Under the pieces are notes generated by a model that saw only the letters and a list, made by a program, of their open reading frames with translations, was not told the origin of the DNA and made no database searches. 17,037 nt of DNA, taken from contig CAZNYF010000050.1 in the NCBI GenBank assembly GCA_964577195.1, positions 1 to 17,037 of the forward strand, in the 5' to 3' direction. Shown piece by piece: positions 6,676 to 13,364 of this stretch (its first letter is position 1; every line of letters starts with the position of its first letter). A program made the translations under genes and the position numbers. This stretch comes from HyVt-560 sp964577195 (GTDB lineage: Bacteria > Pseudomonadota > Gammaproteobacteria > UWMA-0217).

Positions 6676-7409
6676 TGCCCAATAACAACACTAATCACAG
6701 CATCAATAACAAACCACGGTTACTACTGGTCGAGGATGATCAGGAGCTTGCACCAATGATTGTCGCTTTTCTTGGCGATGAAGGTTTTGAGATGGAATGG
6801 ATTGATAATGGCATCGAAGCGGTTGAACGCATTCACGCAAGCCCCCAGCCAGATTTGGTGATTCTCGACGTGATGTTACCGGGGTTAAACGGGCTGGAAG
6901 TGTGTCGGCAAATTCAGGATCAATATACCATTCCGGTTTTAATGCTCACTGCCAAAGATGATGAGCTCACCGAAATTACCAGCCTTAATCGTGGCGCTGA
7001 TGGTTATCTAACAAAACCGGTTCGCCCCCATGTACTGCTGGCTCACATTAAGTCTTTATTAAGACGCTCCAGTAACGCATCCGAGATAAAACCGGCCACC
7101 GGCAAAGAGACTTTGCAGGTTCAAAGCCTCAGTTTACAACCTACTGCTTTAGCGGCCTCAATGGATGGCAACCCCATGAATCTGACCACAGCAGAATACC
7201 AACTGCTAGAGCATTTTGTGCGCAATGCCGGGCGCATGGTCACGCGTGAGGAGCTTTATCAATCGTTGCGGGGGATCGAATATGATGGCCTGGATCGCTC
7301 AATAGATATGCGCATCTCGGTGCTGCGAAAGAAAATGAATGATGCGCGGCCTCCGTTTCGATATATCAAAACCGTCCGTGGAAAAGGCTATCTGCTGGCG
7401 CTTGAATAA
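6675..7409 (+). CDS. RstA-like OmpR-family response regulator
   Basis: DNA-binding response regulator of a two-component system, 244 residues, cytoplasmic. Receiver domain about 14-130: acidic pocket E20-D21-D22, phospho-acceptor D65 in LVILDVMLPGLNG, T92 in LMLTAKD, and K114 in YLTKPV, so all the key residues are present. The winged-helix domain (about 150-242) ends in LRGIEYDGLDRSIDMRISVL and FRYIKTVRGKGYLL, strongly resembling E. coli RstA. An extra 12-residue Asn-rich tail precedes the receiver. The start codon overlaps the stop of the mdaB-like pseudogene. The cognate kinase is probably the gene at 8594, with two envelope genes between them. I infer that it binds the CTGACA repeats at 7427 and 9878. 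Confidence 0.9.
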   Translation: MPNNNTNHSINNKPRLLLVEDDQELAPMIVAFLGDEGFEMEWIDNGIEAVERIHASPQPDLVILDVMLPGLNGLEVCRQIQDQYTIPVLMLTAKDDELTEITSLNRGADGYLTKPVRPHVLLAHIKSLLRRSSNASEIKPATGKETLQVQSLSLQPTALAASMDGNPMNLTTAEYQLLEHFVRNAGRMVTREELYQSLRGIEYDGLDRSIDMRISVLRKKMNDARPPFRYIKTVRGKGYLLALE

Positions 7410-7426
7410 CAGCAGGGATCCTCATA

Positions 7427-7480
7427 CTGACAATCGCTGACATAATCTCTACTGTGACTGACGCTGGTCCTCGCTATAAT
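7427..7480 (+). promoter_or_regulatory. Candidate regulated promoter: phased CTGAC repeats plus TATAAT
   Basis: CTGACAATCGCTGACA at 7427-7442 contains two CTGACA units 10 bp apart. A third CTGAC lies at 7458-7462, 21 bp further, so all three face the same side of the helix. A perfect TATAAT occurs at 7475-7480 with no good -35 hexamer, and the third repeat overlaps the place where one would be. This is the layout of an activator-dependent promoter of the OmpR/PhoB kind. A near-identical arrangement is found at 9878-9931. It would drive the MliC-like gene, the ClpP-fold lipoprotein and the kinase. The predicted transcript start is near 7487. Confidence 0.6.
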
Positions 7481-7514
7481 TTTTCAATGCTAAAGATTAA
7501 ACGGTATTAATTCA

Positions 7515-7871
7515 TTGAAGCATTTAGTCCTAAAATTCATCCTTGCAATAACTGCTGTGGTTGTGATGATCGTGATTGCCGGTTTTATCAAATTTAATTT
7601 CATTGATATCCCTTTTGATGGCGATCCAGAGCATTACATCACTGAATCCGGGGAGAGATTAACGGTCAGTCGTCGTGTTGATGGCTCACTGATACTGAGC
7701 ACTTCAAAATCACGTGAGGTTCTTTTATTTAGAGAAAAAAGTGCTTCAGGTGAGAAATTTAGCACCAAAAACCAGCGCTTGGTTTTCTGGCGAAAAGGCT
7801 CGAACTTCTTTATTGAAGAAGATGAGAAAATTACTTTGAAAGGAAGCCTGGTAGACGTTGCCAGCCATTAA
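7515..7871 (+). CDS. Membrane-anchored MliC-like protein (lysozyme-inhibitor fold)
   Basis: 118 residues. Residues about 5-25 (LVLKFILAITAVVVMIVIAG) form one hydrophobic segment, most likely an uncleaved anchor facing the periplasm. The C-terminal half resembles the MliC/PliC lysozyme-inhibitor domain: GERLTVSRRVDGS, then SGEKFSTKNQRLVFWRKGSN and FFIEEDEKITLKG, compare the family's ASGARY...FWxKGxEAxLE. Unlike typical MliC it has no cysteine and no lipobox. The start is a TTG with a weak ribosome-binding site; no better start gives the full anchor. It lies 105 bp after the response regulator, behind the phased repeats, and 29 bp before the next lipoprotein gene. Binding of lysozyme is inferred from the motif and not certain. 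Confidence 0.6.
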   Translation: MKHLVLKFILAITAVVVMIVIAGFIKFNFIDIPFDGDPEHYITESGERLTVSRRVDGSLILSTSKSREVLLFREKSASGEKFSTKNQRLVFWRKGSNFFIEEDEKITLKGSLVDVASH

Positions 7872-7900
7872 ACGAAATTATTACAAACAGAGCAAGATCA

Positions 7901-8563
7901 ATGAAAAATCTTAACTATTTATTTGGCCTGTTAGGGCTATTATTTTTGACAGGTTGCACGCAGATTCTAGTCACTGCGCTCAATCAAATTGAGATGACAG
8001 AAATTGCTGTTCAAGGCGATAAAATGTACCTGATTGGAGACTTTAACTCCAAATCCTATGCGCAAGTCACATCCGCTATTGAAGCGCATACCGAGGTGAA
8101 AACCATTGTACTCACAGCAAGCTCTGGCTCTTTAGATGACGAGACGACTTTTAAGCTGGCGAGATATATTAGAAGTAAATCACTCAATACCCGGCTATTA
8201 AATAACAGCGTGATTGCATCTGGTGCGGTGGACTTATTTTTATCCGGTACGCAAAGAACCATAGAAAAAGGTGCGAAAATTGGCGTGCATTCCTGGTCTG
8301 ATGGCTCGAAACAAGGCAAAGATTTTCCTCGTGATCATCCAGATCATGCTCTCAATGCCAATTACATCAAAGACATGATGGGAACAGATGCATTTTATTG
8401 GTTTACCATTTATTCTGCACCGGCAGACGCAATATACTGGATGACTGAAAAAGAGATTAACCAGTTCAACCTTGCAACCACGGCACTGGCCGCACCTAGT
8501 TATGATAAAACACCGTTTGGTGAGCGTTTCTTGCAAGAGCGCAAGGTAATTCTACAAGACTAA
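7901..8563 (+). CDS. ClpP/crotonase-fold lipoprotein (COG3904-like)
   Basis: 220 residues. The lipoprotein signal is MKNLNYLFGLLGLLFLTGC with the lipidated Cys at 19, so the protein is probably outer-membrane or periplasmic. The body resembles the predicted periplasmic ClpP-superfamily proteins: a first strand YLIGDFNSKSYAQVTSAI, then VKTIVLTASSGSLDDETTFK (in place of the usual LNSPGG), a helix LARYIRSKSLNTRLL, SVIASGAVDLFLSGTQR, and KIGVHSW. By position Ser107 (in IASGA) and His130 (in GVHSW) could be the nucleophile and base; their 23-residue spacing is close to the 25 of ClpP. Activity and substrate are unknown. It sits between the MliC-like gene and the kinase gene, 30 bp before the latter, probably in one transcript. 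Confidence 0.65.
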   Translation: MKNLNYLFGLLGLLFLTGCTQILVTALNQIEMTEIAVQGDKMYLIGDFNSKSYAQVTSAIEAHTEVKTIVLTASSGSLDDETTFKLARYIRSKSLNTRLLNNSVIASGAVDLFLSGTQRTIEKGAKIGVHSWSDGSKQGKDFPRDHPDHALNANYIKDMMGTDAFYWFTIYSAPADAIYWMTEKEINQFNLATTALAAPSYDKTPFGERFLQERKVILQD

Positions 8564-8593
8564 CCAGCGATCGGTGCAACCGGGGTTAATTAG

Positions 8594-9901
8594 ATGAATG
8601 TGCTTTTTATACGGATTTATTTAAGCGCACTGGCATTTCTATTAATGGCTTTTTTTCTGATCATGTTTGTTGCTAATTCTGTTATCTATAACCGGTTATT
8701 AATCGATACTTCCGAGTCCATGCATCAAGTGATTGCGCAGGCATTAATGCAGGAGAAACCTGTGGACTGGCAGGATAAAGTAAAAACCTATAATGCACTT
8801 GTCACCGACTACACCGTATCGCTGATTGCGCTGGACAGTTTAAACAAAGATGAGCAGCAACAGTTGTCATCGCGGAATACGCAAACTATTCTTTCTGACA
8901 ATATCCCGGGGCGTGCAGATTTATATACATTATCCAAGTTACCCGATTCAAACTGGATACTTAAAATTGATGAAGATGATAGTACAGGTGATCTTCTCAG
9001 TGAAAGGGTTGATGCCATTATCATTTTTGTCTTGCTCATGGCACCGCTAGCTTTCGCGCTGTTTTTATTAGTACGAAAACTCACTTCGCCGATTCAACAT
9101 CTAACCCAAGTGGCAGAAAAACTTGGCAAGGGTGACTGGAGTGCGCGGGCAAATCAAAACCTTGCGCCACCGATGAATACGCTGGCGCAAGGTTTTAATA
9201 CTATGGCGGAGCAGCTCGATCACACCATAAAAGAACAACAGGTTTTAATCGGAGCCATTCCTCACGAGCTGCGTTCGCCACTGGGTAAAATTCGTTTTGC
9301 ACTGGATATGACCCGTGACAAAGAGACGTTAGCAGCACTGCGTGAGAATATCGAAAATATCGACGGTTATGTGGATGAAATGCAAGCAGCAGTCGATGAA
9401 ATTCTTGAATTGAATCGGTTACAAAATAAAGCCAACATTGAGCTTACCCCGGTTAAGTTATGCCGCCTTTTGAATGCGTTGATTGACTCGCGATCAACAG
9501 ACGCGCCCGAGCTTAAATTTAGCATTGACTGCGCTGCGTCAATGAAAGTTTTTGCTCATACCTCGCTACTAAAACGCGCCATACAGAATTTATTACAAAA
9601 TGCTGAGCGCTATGCGCAGTCGGCCATCAAAGTAAGCGCGCGGCAAGAAGGCAACGCGGTTATTATTTGTGTGGATGATGATGGCGAAGGCATCGCCAAA
9701 GAGAAACGCAGCCTACTTTTCACCCCTTTTACCACGCTGGATAGTAGCCGTAGCCGCAGCACAGGCGGCATTGGCCTAGGTCTGGCGATTGTAAAAATTA
9801 TTATGCAAAAACATAGCGGTGATGTGTCGGTAACCCGTAGCCCAATGGGTGGCGCGCGTTTTGAACTGCGCTGGATGCTGACAAACGCTGACAAACCATG
9901 A
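8594..9901 (+). CDS. RstB-like sensor histidine kinase
   Basis: 435 residues, inner membrane. Membrane segments at about 9-31 and 139-160 flank a short periplasmic sensor of about 105 residues. A HAMP region follows (about 162-212), then the dimerisation helix with His224 in AIPHELRSPLGKIRFALDM, the N box with N336 in IQNLLQNAERYA, G1 DDDGEG at 361-366, an F box LLFTPF, and G2 GGIGLGL at 391-397. The end, GGARFELRW, and the block LDSSRSRSTGG match RstB of E. coli (433 aa). All catalytic boxes are intact. It is most likely the partner of the RstA-like regulator 1.2 kb upstream. Its final codons contain the direct repeat predicted to control the next gene. Confidence 0.9.
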   Translation: MNVLFIRIYLSALAFLLMAFFLIMFVANSVIYNRLLIDTSESMHQVIAQALMQEKPVDWQDKVKTYNALVTDYTVSLIALDSLNKDEQQQLSSRNTQTILSDNIPGRADLYTLSKLPDSNWILKIDEDDSTGDLLSERVDAIIIFVLLMAPLAFALFLLVRKLTSPIQHLTQVAEKLGKGDWSARANQNLAPPMNTLAQGFNTMAEQLDHTIKEQQVLIGAIPHELRSPLGKIRFALDMTRDKETLAALRENIENIDGYVDEMQAAVDEILELNRLQNKANIELTPVKLCRLLNALIDSRSTDAPELKFSIDCAASMKVFAHTSLLKRAIQNLLQNAERYAQSAIKVSARQEGNAVIICVDDDGEGIAKEKRSLLFTPFTTLDSSRSRSTGGIGLGLAIVKIIMQKHSGDVSVTRSPMGGARFELRWMLTNADKP

Positions 9902-9931
9902 CCAAAAGCTGGCTGATTTCATTGCTATGAT
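9878..9931 (+). promoter_or_regulatory. Second copy of the phased CTGAC promoter, before the metzincin gene
   Basis: CTGACAAACGCTGACA at 9878-9893 differs from the site at 7427-7442 at one base of 16. A third unit, CTGGC, starts at 9909, 31 bp after the first, the same offset as the third unit at 7458. TATGAT starts at 9926, 33 bp after the end of the 16-mer, exactly as TATAAT does at 7475. The 16-mer lies inside the last codons of the kinase gene (within a perfect tandem 10-bp repeat GCTGACAAAC x2 at 9877-9896), so its coding role may add constraint. It would drive the lipoprotein gene at 9979. Confidence 0.6.
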
Positions 9932-9978
9932 GCGGGAATATACTCAGCGCCCCTATCACTTTTATCAGGATTCTTATA

Positions 9979-11277
9979 ATGAAAAAACCACTTATAGCCG
10001 CTGTGTTACTTGCCTCTAGCCTGTTGTCCGCTTGCGGAGGTGGCAATAGTTCCGATCCCACCTCACCGCCTGTCACACCGCCGGTAGTTGATCCAAATCC
10101 TGTTGAGTCAGCCATTAATAGCGAGTTGAAAAACTTAAGCTATAGTGCGAGTAAAGCCAGTGCTGATGGTTTTGTTGACGTGGAAATAGGGCCTAACGAT
10201 ATTTCTCTTCATCTTAACCTTCTACTGGAAGATGCTTCCAAAGTGGGATTTATTTCCGAGATTAGAGACCCAGATAACGCAGTTATCTACCGTGCGGATT
10301 TAGATATTAATACCGGAGACATTAACAGTATTGTAAGTGATTTTGCTGATACGCCTTATGGTGGAGAAGGCGATTTTTCTATTTATTTACCCTCGAGCCC
10401 CAAGGTCGAAATAAAGGAAGGTAATTACCGATTTACTTTCATTCGTGAAGATAACAGTCCGTTACGCAAAGTCAATGCATTGGTTAAATCAATCCCTGCC
10501 GGCACAACAGTCGATACACAAACCTACAAAGCAAATCTTAATGTTTGGATTGCGCACCCTGAGCCGGAATTCAGCAGCGATGCCTTTAAGTTGCTTGTTA
10601 ATACTGAATATAAAGACAGCATCAACCGTATACTCGCTCCACATGCTTTGAGTATCGATGCCATTACTTTTTATACTGCCACAGATACTCAAAAACAACA
10701 GTTCGCTGATCTGGATGTAGAAAACGGGCTGGAAAGTGCCTGTCTCGCCATGTTAGCGGACACAGAAAATAAACTAGCCTTTAATTTAATTTATGTTCGT
10801 GACCTAGTAGATGAAGACGGAGAAAGTGCTGCTGCCGGCGTATCACCTGCGCCGGGGACGTTGCTCGATAATAACGCTGGAAATGGGTGTTTCTTTGTCG
10901 CACAACAAGCCTATGTGGCCGAGCCAGAAAACGGTTTTACCCAGGATCTCGCTAATCAAATGATGGCAGGAAACATTTTGCATGAAGCCTCGCATTTTAT
11001 GTCGCTAGAACATCCCACCGAAGCGAATGGGGACGATTTTGATTTTTTCGACGATACACCTGAGTGTGATGCAGCGACTTTTGATGGGCGCGATAACCCA
11101 CAATTTGGTGTGCCTGGCGAGTTAGATGGTGAGCTTACCGATTTTGAATGTGGTGAAGATGGAGGCGCAAGCAACTTCCTGTTTTACGGTGGTGTTCCAC
11201 AATTCCTGCCTTTTATCATGTCACTGGATCAAGCAAAAACAGTTCGCCGCTATCCCCTGTTTACACGCGTGAACTAA
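9979..11277 (+). CDS. Metzincin-like zinc metalloprotease lipoprotein
   Basis: 432 residues. The lipoprotein signal ends LLSAC with Cys19, followed by GGG and a Pro/Ser-rich linker to about residue 42. An N-terminal domain of about 140 residues has no recognised family. The catalytic part has HEASHFMSLEH with H335, E336, H339 and H345: the HExxHxxxxxH zinc pattern of metzincins, but with Ser where Gly is usual. Downstream, C391...SNFLFYGG and FIMSLDQAKTVRRYPL resemble the region after the active site in M12/M43-like peptidases (NLM...LTxxQxxxMRxxPL); the Met-turn methionine appears replaced by Leu401. Mature-region cysteines (255, 304, 363, 391) may form disulfides. AGGATT precedes the ATG. 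Probably an outer-membrane-anchored surface or periplasmic protease; substrate unknown. Confidence 0.7.
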   Translation: MKKPLIAAVLLASSLLSACGGGNSSDPTSPPVTPPVVDPNPVESAINSELKNLSYSASKASADGFVDVEIGPNDISLHLNLLLEDASKVGFISEIRDPDNAVIYRADLDINTGDINSIVSDFADTPYGGEGDFSIYLPSSPKVEIKEGNYRFTFIREDNSPLRKVNALVKSIPAGTTVDTQTYKANLNVWIAHPEPEFSSDAFKLLVNTEYKDSINRILAPHALSIDAITFYTATDTQKQQFADLDVENGLESACLAMLADTENKLAFNLIYVRDLVDEDGESAAAGVSPAPGTLLDNNAGNGCFFVAQQAYVAEPENGFTQDLANQMMAGNILHEASHFMSLEHPTEANGDDFDFFDDTPECDAATFDGRDNPQFGVPGELDGELTDFECGEDGGASNFLFYGGVPQFLPFIMSLDQAKTVRRYPLFTRVN

Positions 11278-11283
11278 TTTTTT
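11259..11283 (+). terminator. Possible weak Rho-independent terminator of the metzincin gene
   Basis: GTTTAC (11259-11264) pairs with GTGAAC (11269-11274), including one G-T pair, around a 4-base loop, and is followed by TAA and six T (11278-11283). The stem lies in the final codons. It is short and AT-rich, so the call is tentative. Confidence 0.35.
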
Positions 11284-11546
11284 ATACGTTGGCTATTCGA
11301 GGCGAGTTTGAAACGGGCAATGCCTCTCCACAACTGGAGCCAGGCATGCCTTAACGCCGGTCTAAATAATATTTTAAACACCTTCGATGCAAGCGGTATT
11401 GTTAACCGGCCAGCCTATTCATGCGCCTAACATTGGAAGATATTTGATGCTGTGGTACTTCAATGGATAATGAGATGTAGTGTTTTTAATTCATCCACTG
11501 GAATTTCATCTATGTTCTACCAGGCTTCTTTGGCATTGGTGGAAAG
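11284..11546. other. Intergenic DNA, nothing recognised
   Basis: No ORF with family resemblance and no RNA gene was seen. There are small inverted motifs such as GGCATGCC near 11343 and GCCGGT/ACCGGC arms about 45 bp apart, but none forms a convincing element. It is probably decayed DNA at the right end of the accessory segment. Confidence 0.4.
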
Positions 11547-11665
11547 TATCCATGCGAAATAGATTTTATGTCTGATGCGCTTTATCTGGGATTGGCCTAT
11601 AAGAACCTTCAATGGTTGTCGATGATTACAACCGTGAAGCTTTAGAGATTGAGATTGATCTTTGA
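11547..11665 (+). pseudogene. IS3-family transposase (OrfB) fragment
   Basis: Three successive frames together encode a piece of the DDE transposase of IS3-family elements: DFMSDALYLGLAYK in the first (from 11562), RTFN in the second (11602-11613), and VVDDYNREALEIEIDL in the third (11615-11662), ended by TGA at 11663. Intact relatives read WSMDFMSDAL...RTFNVVDDYNREALEIEID. Two frameshifts, no start and loss of the rest of the gene make it a relic. No terminal inverted repeats were found. It marks the right part of the segment inserted between mnmA and hflD. Confidence 0.8.
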
Positions 11666-11680
11666 CGAGGACTGCCACCA

Positions 11681-11694
11681 CTACACTAGTGTAG
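11681..11694. promoter_or_regulatory. 14-bp perfect palindrome upstream of hflD
   Basis: CTACACTAGTGTAG is a perfect palindrome 41 bp before the hflD ATG. Two CTGAC units follow at 11700 and 11711 (11 bp apart). No clear sigma70 promoter was found nearby. It may be the operator of the promoter that now serves hflD, since the gene is cut off from mnmA. Tentative. Confidence 0.35.
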
Positions 11695-11735
11695 ATAGGC
11701 TGACGCAATACTGACAATATTGTTAGACTGGACAA

Positions 11736-12377
11736 ATGGATAGAAATGACAAAAATCGTCTCATCGCATTGGCTGCGATGTTTCAAGCCAGCGACCTTAT
11801 TGGTGAACTGGCTTACAAAGGTCAGGCTGATCAGGATTTAATGCAACCCTTGATCCACAGCGTGTTTGACAACTCCAGTCACTCGATTGAAGCGATTTAT
11901 GATGGACTGGATCATTTGCGCCCGGGGTTTGAGCTTGCCAAAGGCATCCTGATCAACCCTGGCAAAGGTCAAAAATCGATGGCCATTACCCGCTACACCG
12001 TCACGCTGATGCATTTGCAACGCAAGCTTGAGAAAAATCCGCAGATGGCGGATAAGCTCATTGAGGAAATTGAATCTACAGAACGGCAGATAGAGTTTTT
12101 TGGCGGCATGCTCAACCCTACTGTCATCAGTCGGCTCGCTGATATCTATCAGGGAAGCATTAGTAAAATGGAACCAAAGATCATTGTGAAAGGCGAACAA
12201 TCATGCCTTGATCAAGCCGATATCGCTGCTCAAATACGCGCCTTACTGCTGGCCGGCATTCGCAGCGCTGTACTCTGGAGTCAAGCAGGTGGCGGTAGAT
12301 TTACTTTGATGATGCGGCGCAAACAACTAGCTGAAGAAGCGACTAAATTACTGCGCCCGATGAAAGTTGTCCATTAG
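11736..12377 (+). CDS. hflD: High frequency lysogenization protein HflD
   Basis: Peripheral inner-membrane protein; in E. coli it binds phage lambda CII and lowers lysogeny, while its normal cell role is unclear. The 213 residues equal the E. coli length. Family features seen: an N-terminal ALAAMFQASDLIGELAYKGQ, a middle ITRYTVTLMHLQRKLEKN (E. coli LTRYTLSLMVLERKL), IYQGSISKMEPKIIVKGE, and a C-terminal IRALLLAGIRSAVLWSQAGGGRFTLMMRR (E. coli VRATLLAGIRAAVLWHQVGGGRLQLM). The usual neighbours mnmA (upstream) and purB (downstream) are both missing from its sides here; the next gene is convergent, 11 bp away. The ribosome-binding site before ATG 11736 is weak. Confidence 0.93.
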   Translation: MDRNDKNRLIALAAMFQASDLIGELAYKGQADQDLMQPLIHSVFDNSSHSIEAIYDGLDHLRPGFELAKGILINPGKGQKSMAITRYTVTLMHLQRKLEKNPQMADKLIEEIESTERQIEFFGGMLNPTVISRLADIYQGSISKMEPKIIVKGEQSCLDQADIAAQIRALLLAGIRSAVLWSQAGGGRFTLMMRRKQLAEEATKLLRPMKVVH

Positions 12378-12388
12378 CTAAAGATCGT

Positions 12389-13180
12389 TTAGAGGCGACA
12401 ACTCACTCTAAAACCAATGATATTCACTCTGAGTCGTGGATGAAAATCGGAACGTATGGCGCTGCGTACACTGACTGGGTTGTTTAACCAGGATCCACCA
12501 CGCAAAACTCTCGGCAATTGGTTATTCCCCGCTTCCCACACAGAACCATCCGTAGGCGCGCCTGTAAAATCCTCATGCCAGTGATCCTGACACCATTCCC
12601 AGGTATTCCCGAGCATGTCGTGCAGACCCCAGGCATTGGGCTGAAAACGTCCAACGGGTGCAGTGGTTTCATCATCCCATTTACTGCCACAGGTTTCACA
12701 GACGGTGTGATCTTGGCCTAGTTTGTCTCCCCACCAATAAGCCGTTTTCGTATCTGCCCGGGCTGCGTATTCCCATTCAGCCTCGCTGGGTAACTTATAT
12801 TCACGACCGGTTTGCTCGGTTAGCCACTTGCAGTAAGCCACCGCATCATAGTAAGAGACATTGATTGCTGGACGCGTTTTTCTGCCCCAGCCTTCATCCA
12901 TCGGCAAATCACGGCCTGTCGCCTTGGCGAACACATCATAATTGGCGAAGGTAACCGGATAACGTCCGATCGCAAATGCGTAGTCAATGGTGACCGGATG
13001 CTGCGGCTTCTCATCCTTAAAGCTACCAAATTCATCTTCAGATGAACCCATGACAAACTGCCCTGCCGCTAACGCAATCATTTGTGGTGCCTGATCGCTA
13101 TTGTTGAGCACGTCATAGAACATCTGCCCCGGTTCTGGCGGGTTCTGAGAGGTCGAGTCGTTATTGGCAGGATTGGTCAT
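12389..13180 (-). CDS. SUMF1/formylglycine-generating-enzyme-fold protein, likely non-FGE
   Basis: 263 residues, no signal peptide, probably cytoplasmic. The FGE-sulfatase (SUMF1) domain covers about 35-263: MIALAAGQFVMGSSEDE, PQHPVTIDYAFAIGRYPVT, KLPSEAEWEYAARADT, CETCGSKWDDETTAPVGRF, GLHDMLGNTWEWCQDHW and RVLRGGSWLNNPVSVRSAIR, ending GFRVSCRL. True sulfatase-activating enzymes carry a pair of cysteines near the RGGSW...R region; here that stretch reads LNNPVSVRSAIR without Cys, so sulfatase activation is unlikely. No sulfatase or toxin gene is adjacent. It is convergent with hflD. The role is unknown; other members are structural or ligand-binding. Confidence 0.88.
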   Translation of the reverse strand: MTNPANNDSTSQNPPEPGQMFYDVLNNSDQAPQMIALAAGQFVMGSSEDEFGSFKDEKPQHPVTIDYAFAIGRYPVTFANYDVFAKATGRDLPMDEGWGRKTRPAINVSYYDAVAYCKWLTEQTGREYKLPSEAEWEYAARADTKTAYWWGDKLGQDHTVCETCGSKWDDETTAPVGRFQPNAWGLHDMLGNTWEWCQDHWHEDFTGAPTDGSVWEAGNNQLPRVLRGGSWLNNPVSVRSAIRSDFHPRLRVNIIGFRVSCRL

Positions 13181-13364
13181 GGTTACAAAGTCAATTCATC
13201 TGAGCGGTGCTGTTTCTGTTAATTATCGTTCTAGTAATCCAACAATGTTGCTTTGATGGGTACTAATTATCTGTATTTTGCTAAACATCAGGTCTATTGT
13301 CGGTAGAATCAGGCCGTTTGTCTGTGACGCAAGTACGATCCTGATTGATACCAGTCCAGGTGAT

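Noticed and set aside
11424..11435. GCCTAAC core resembling an integron attC site
   Set aside because: No paired GTTRRRY core or attC-like stem was found at a suitable distance, and there is no integrase or cassette context.
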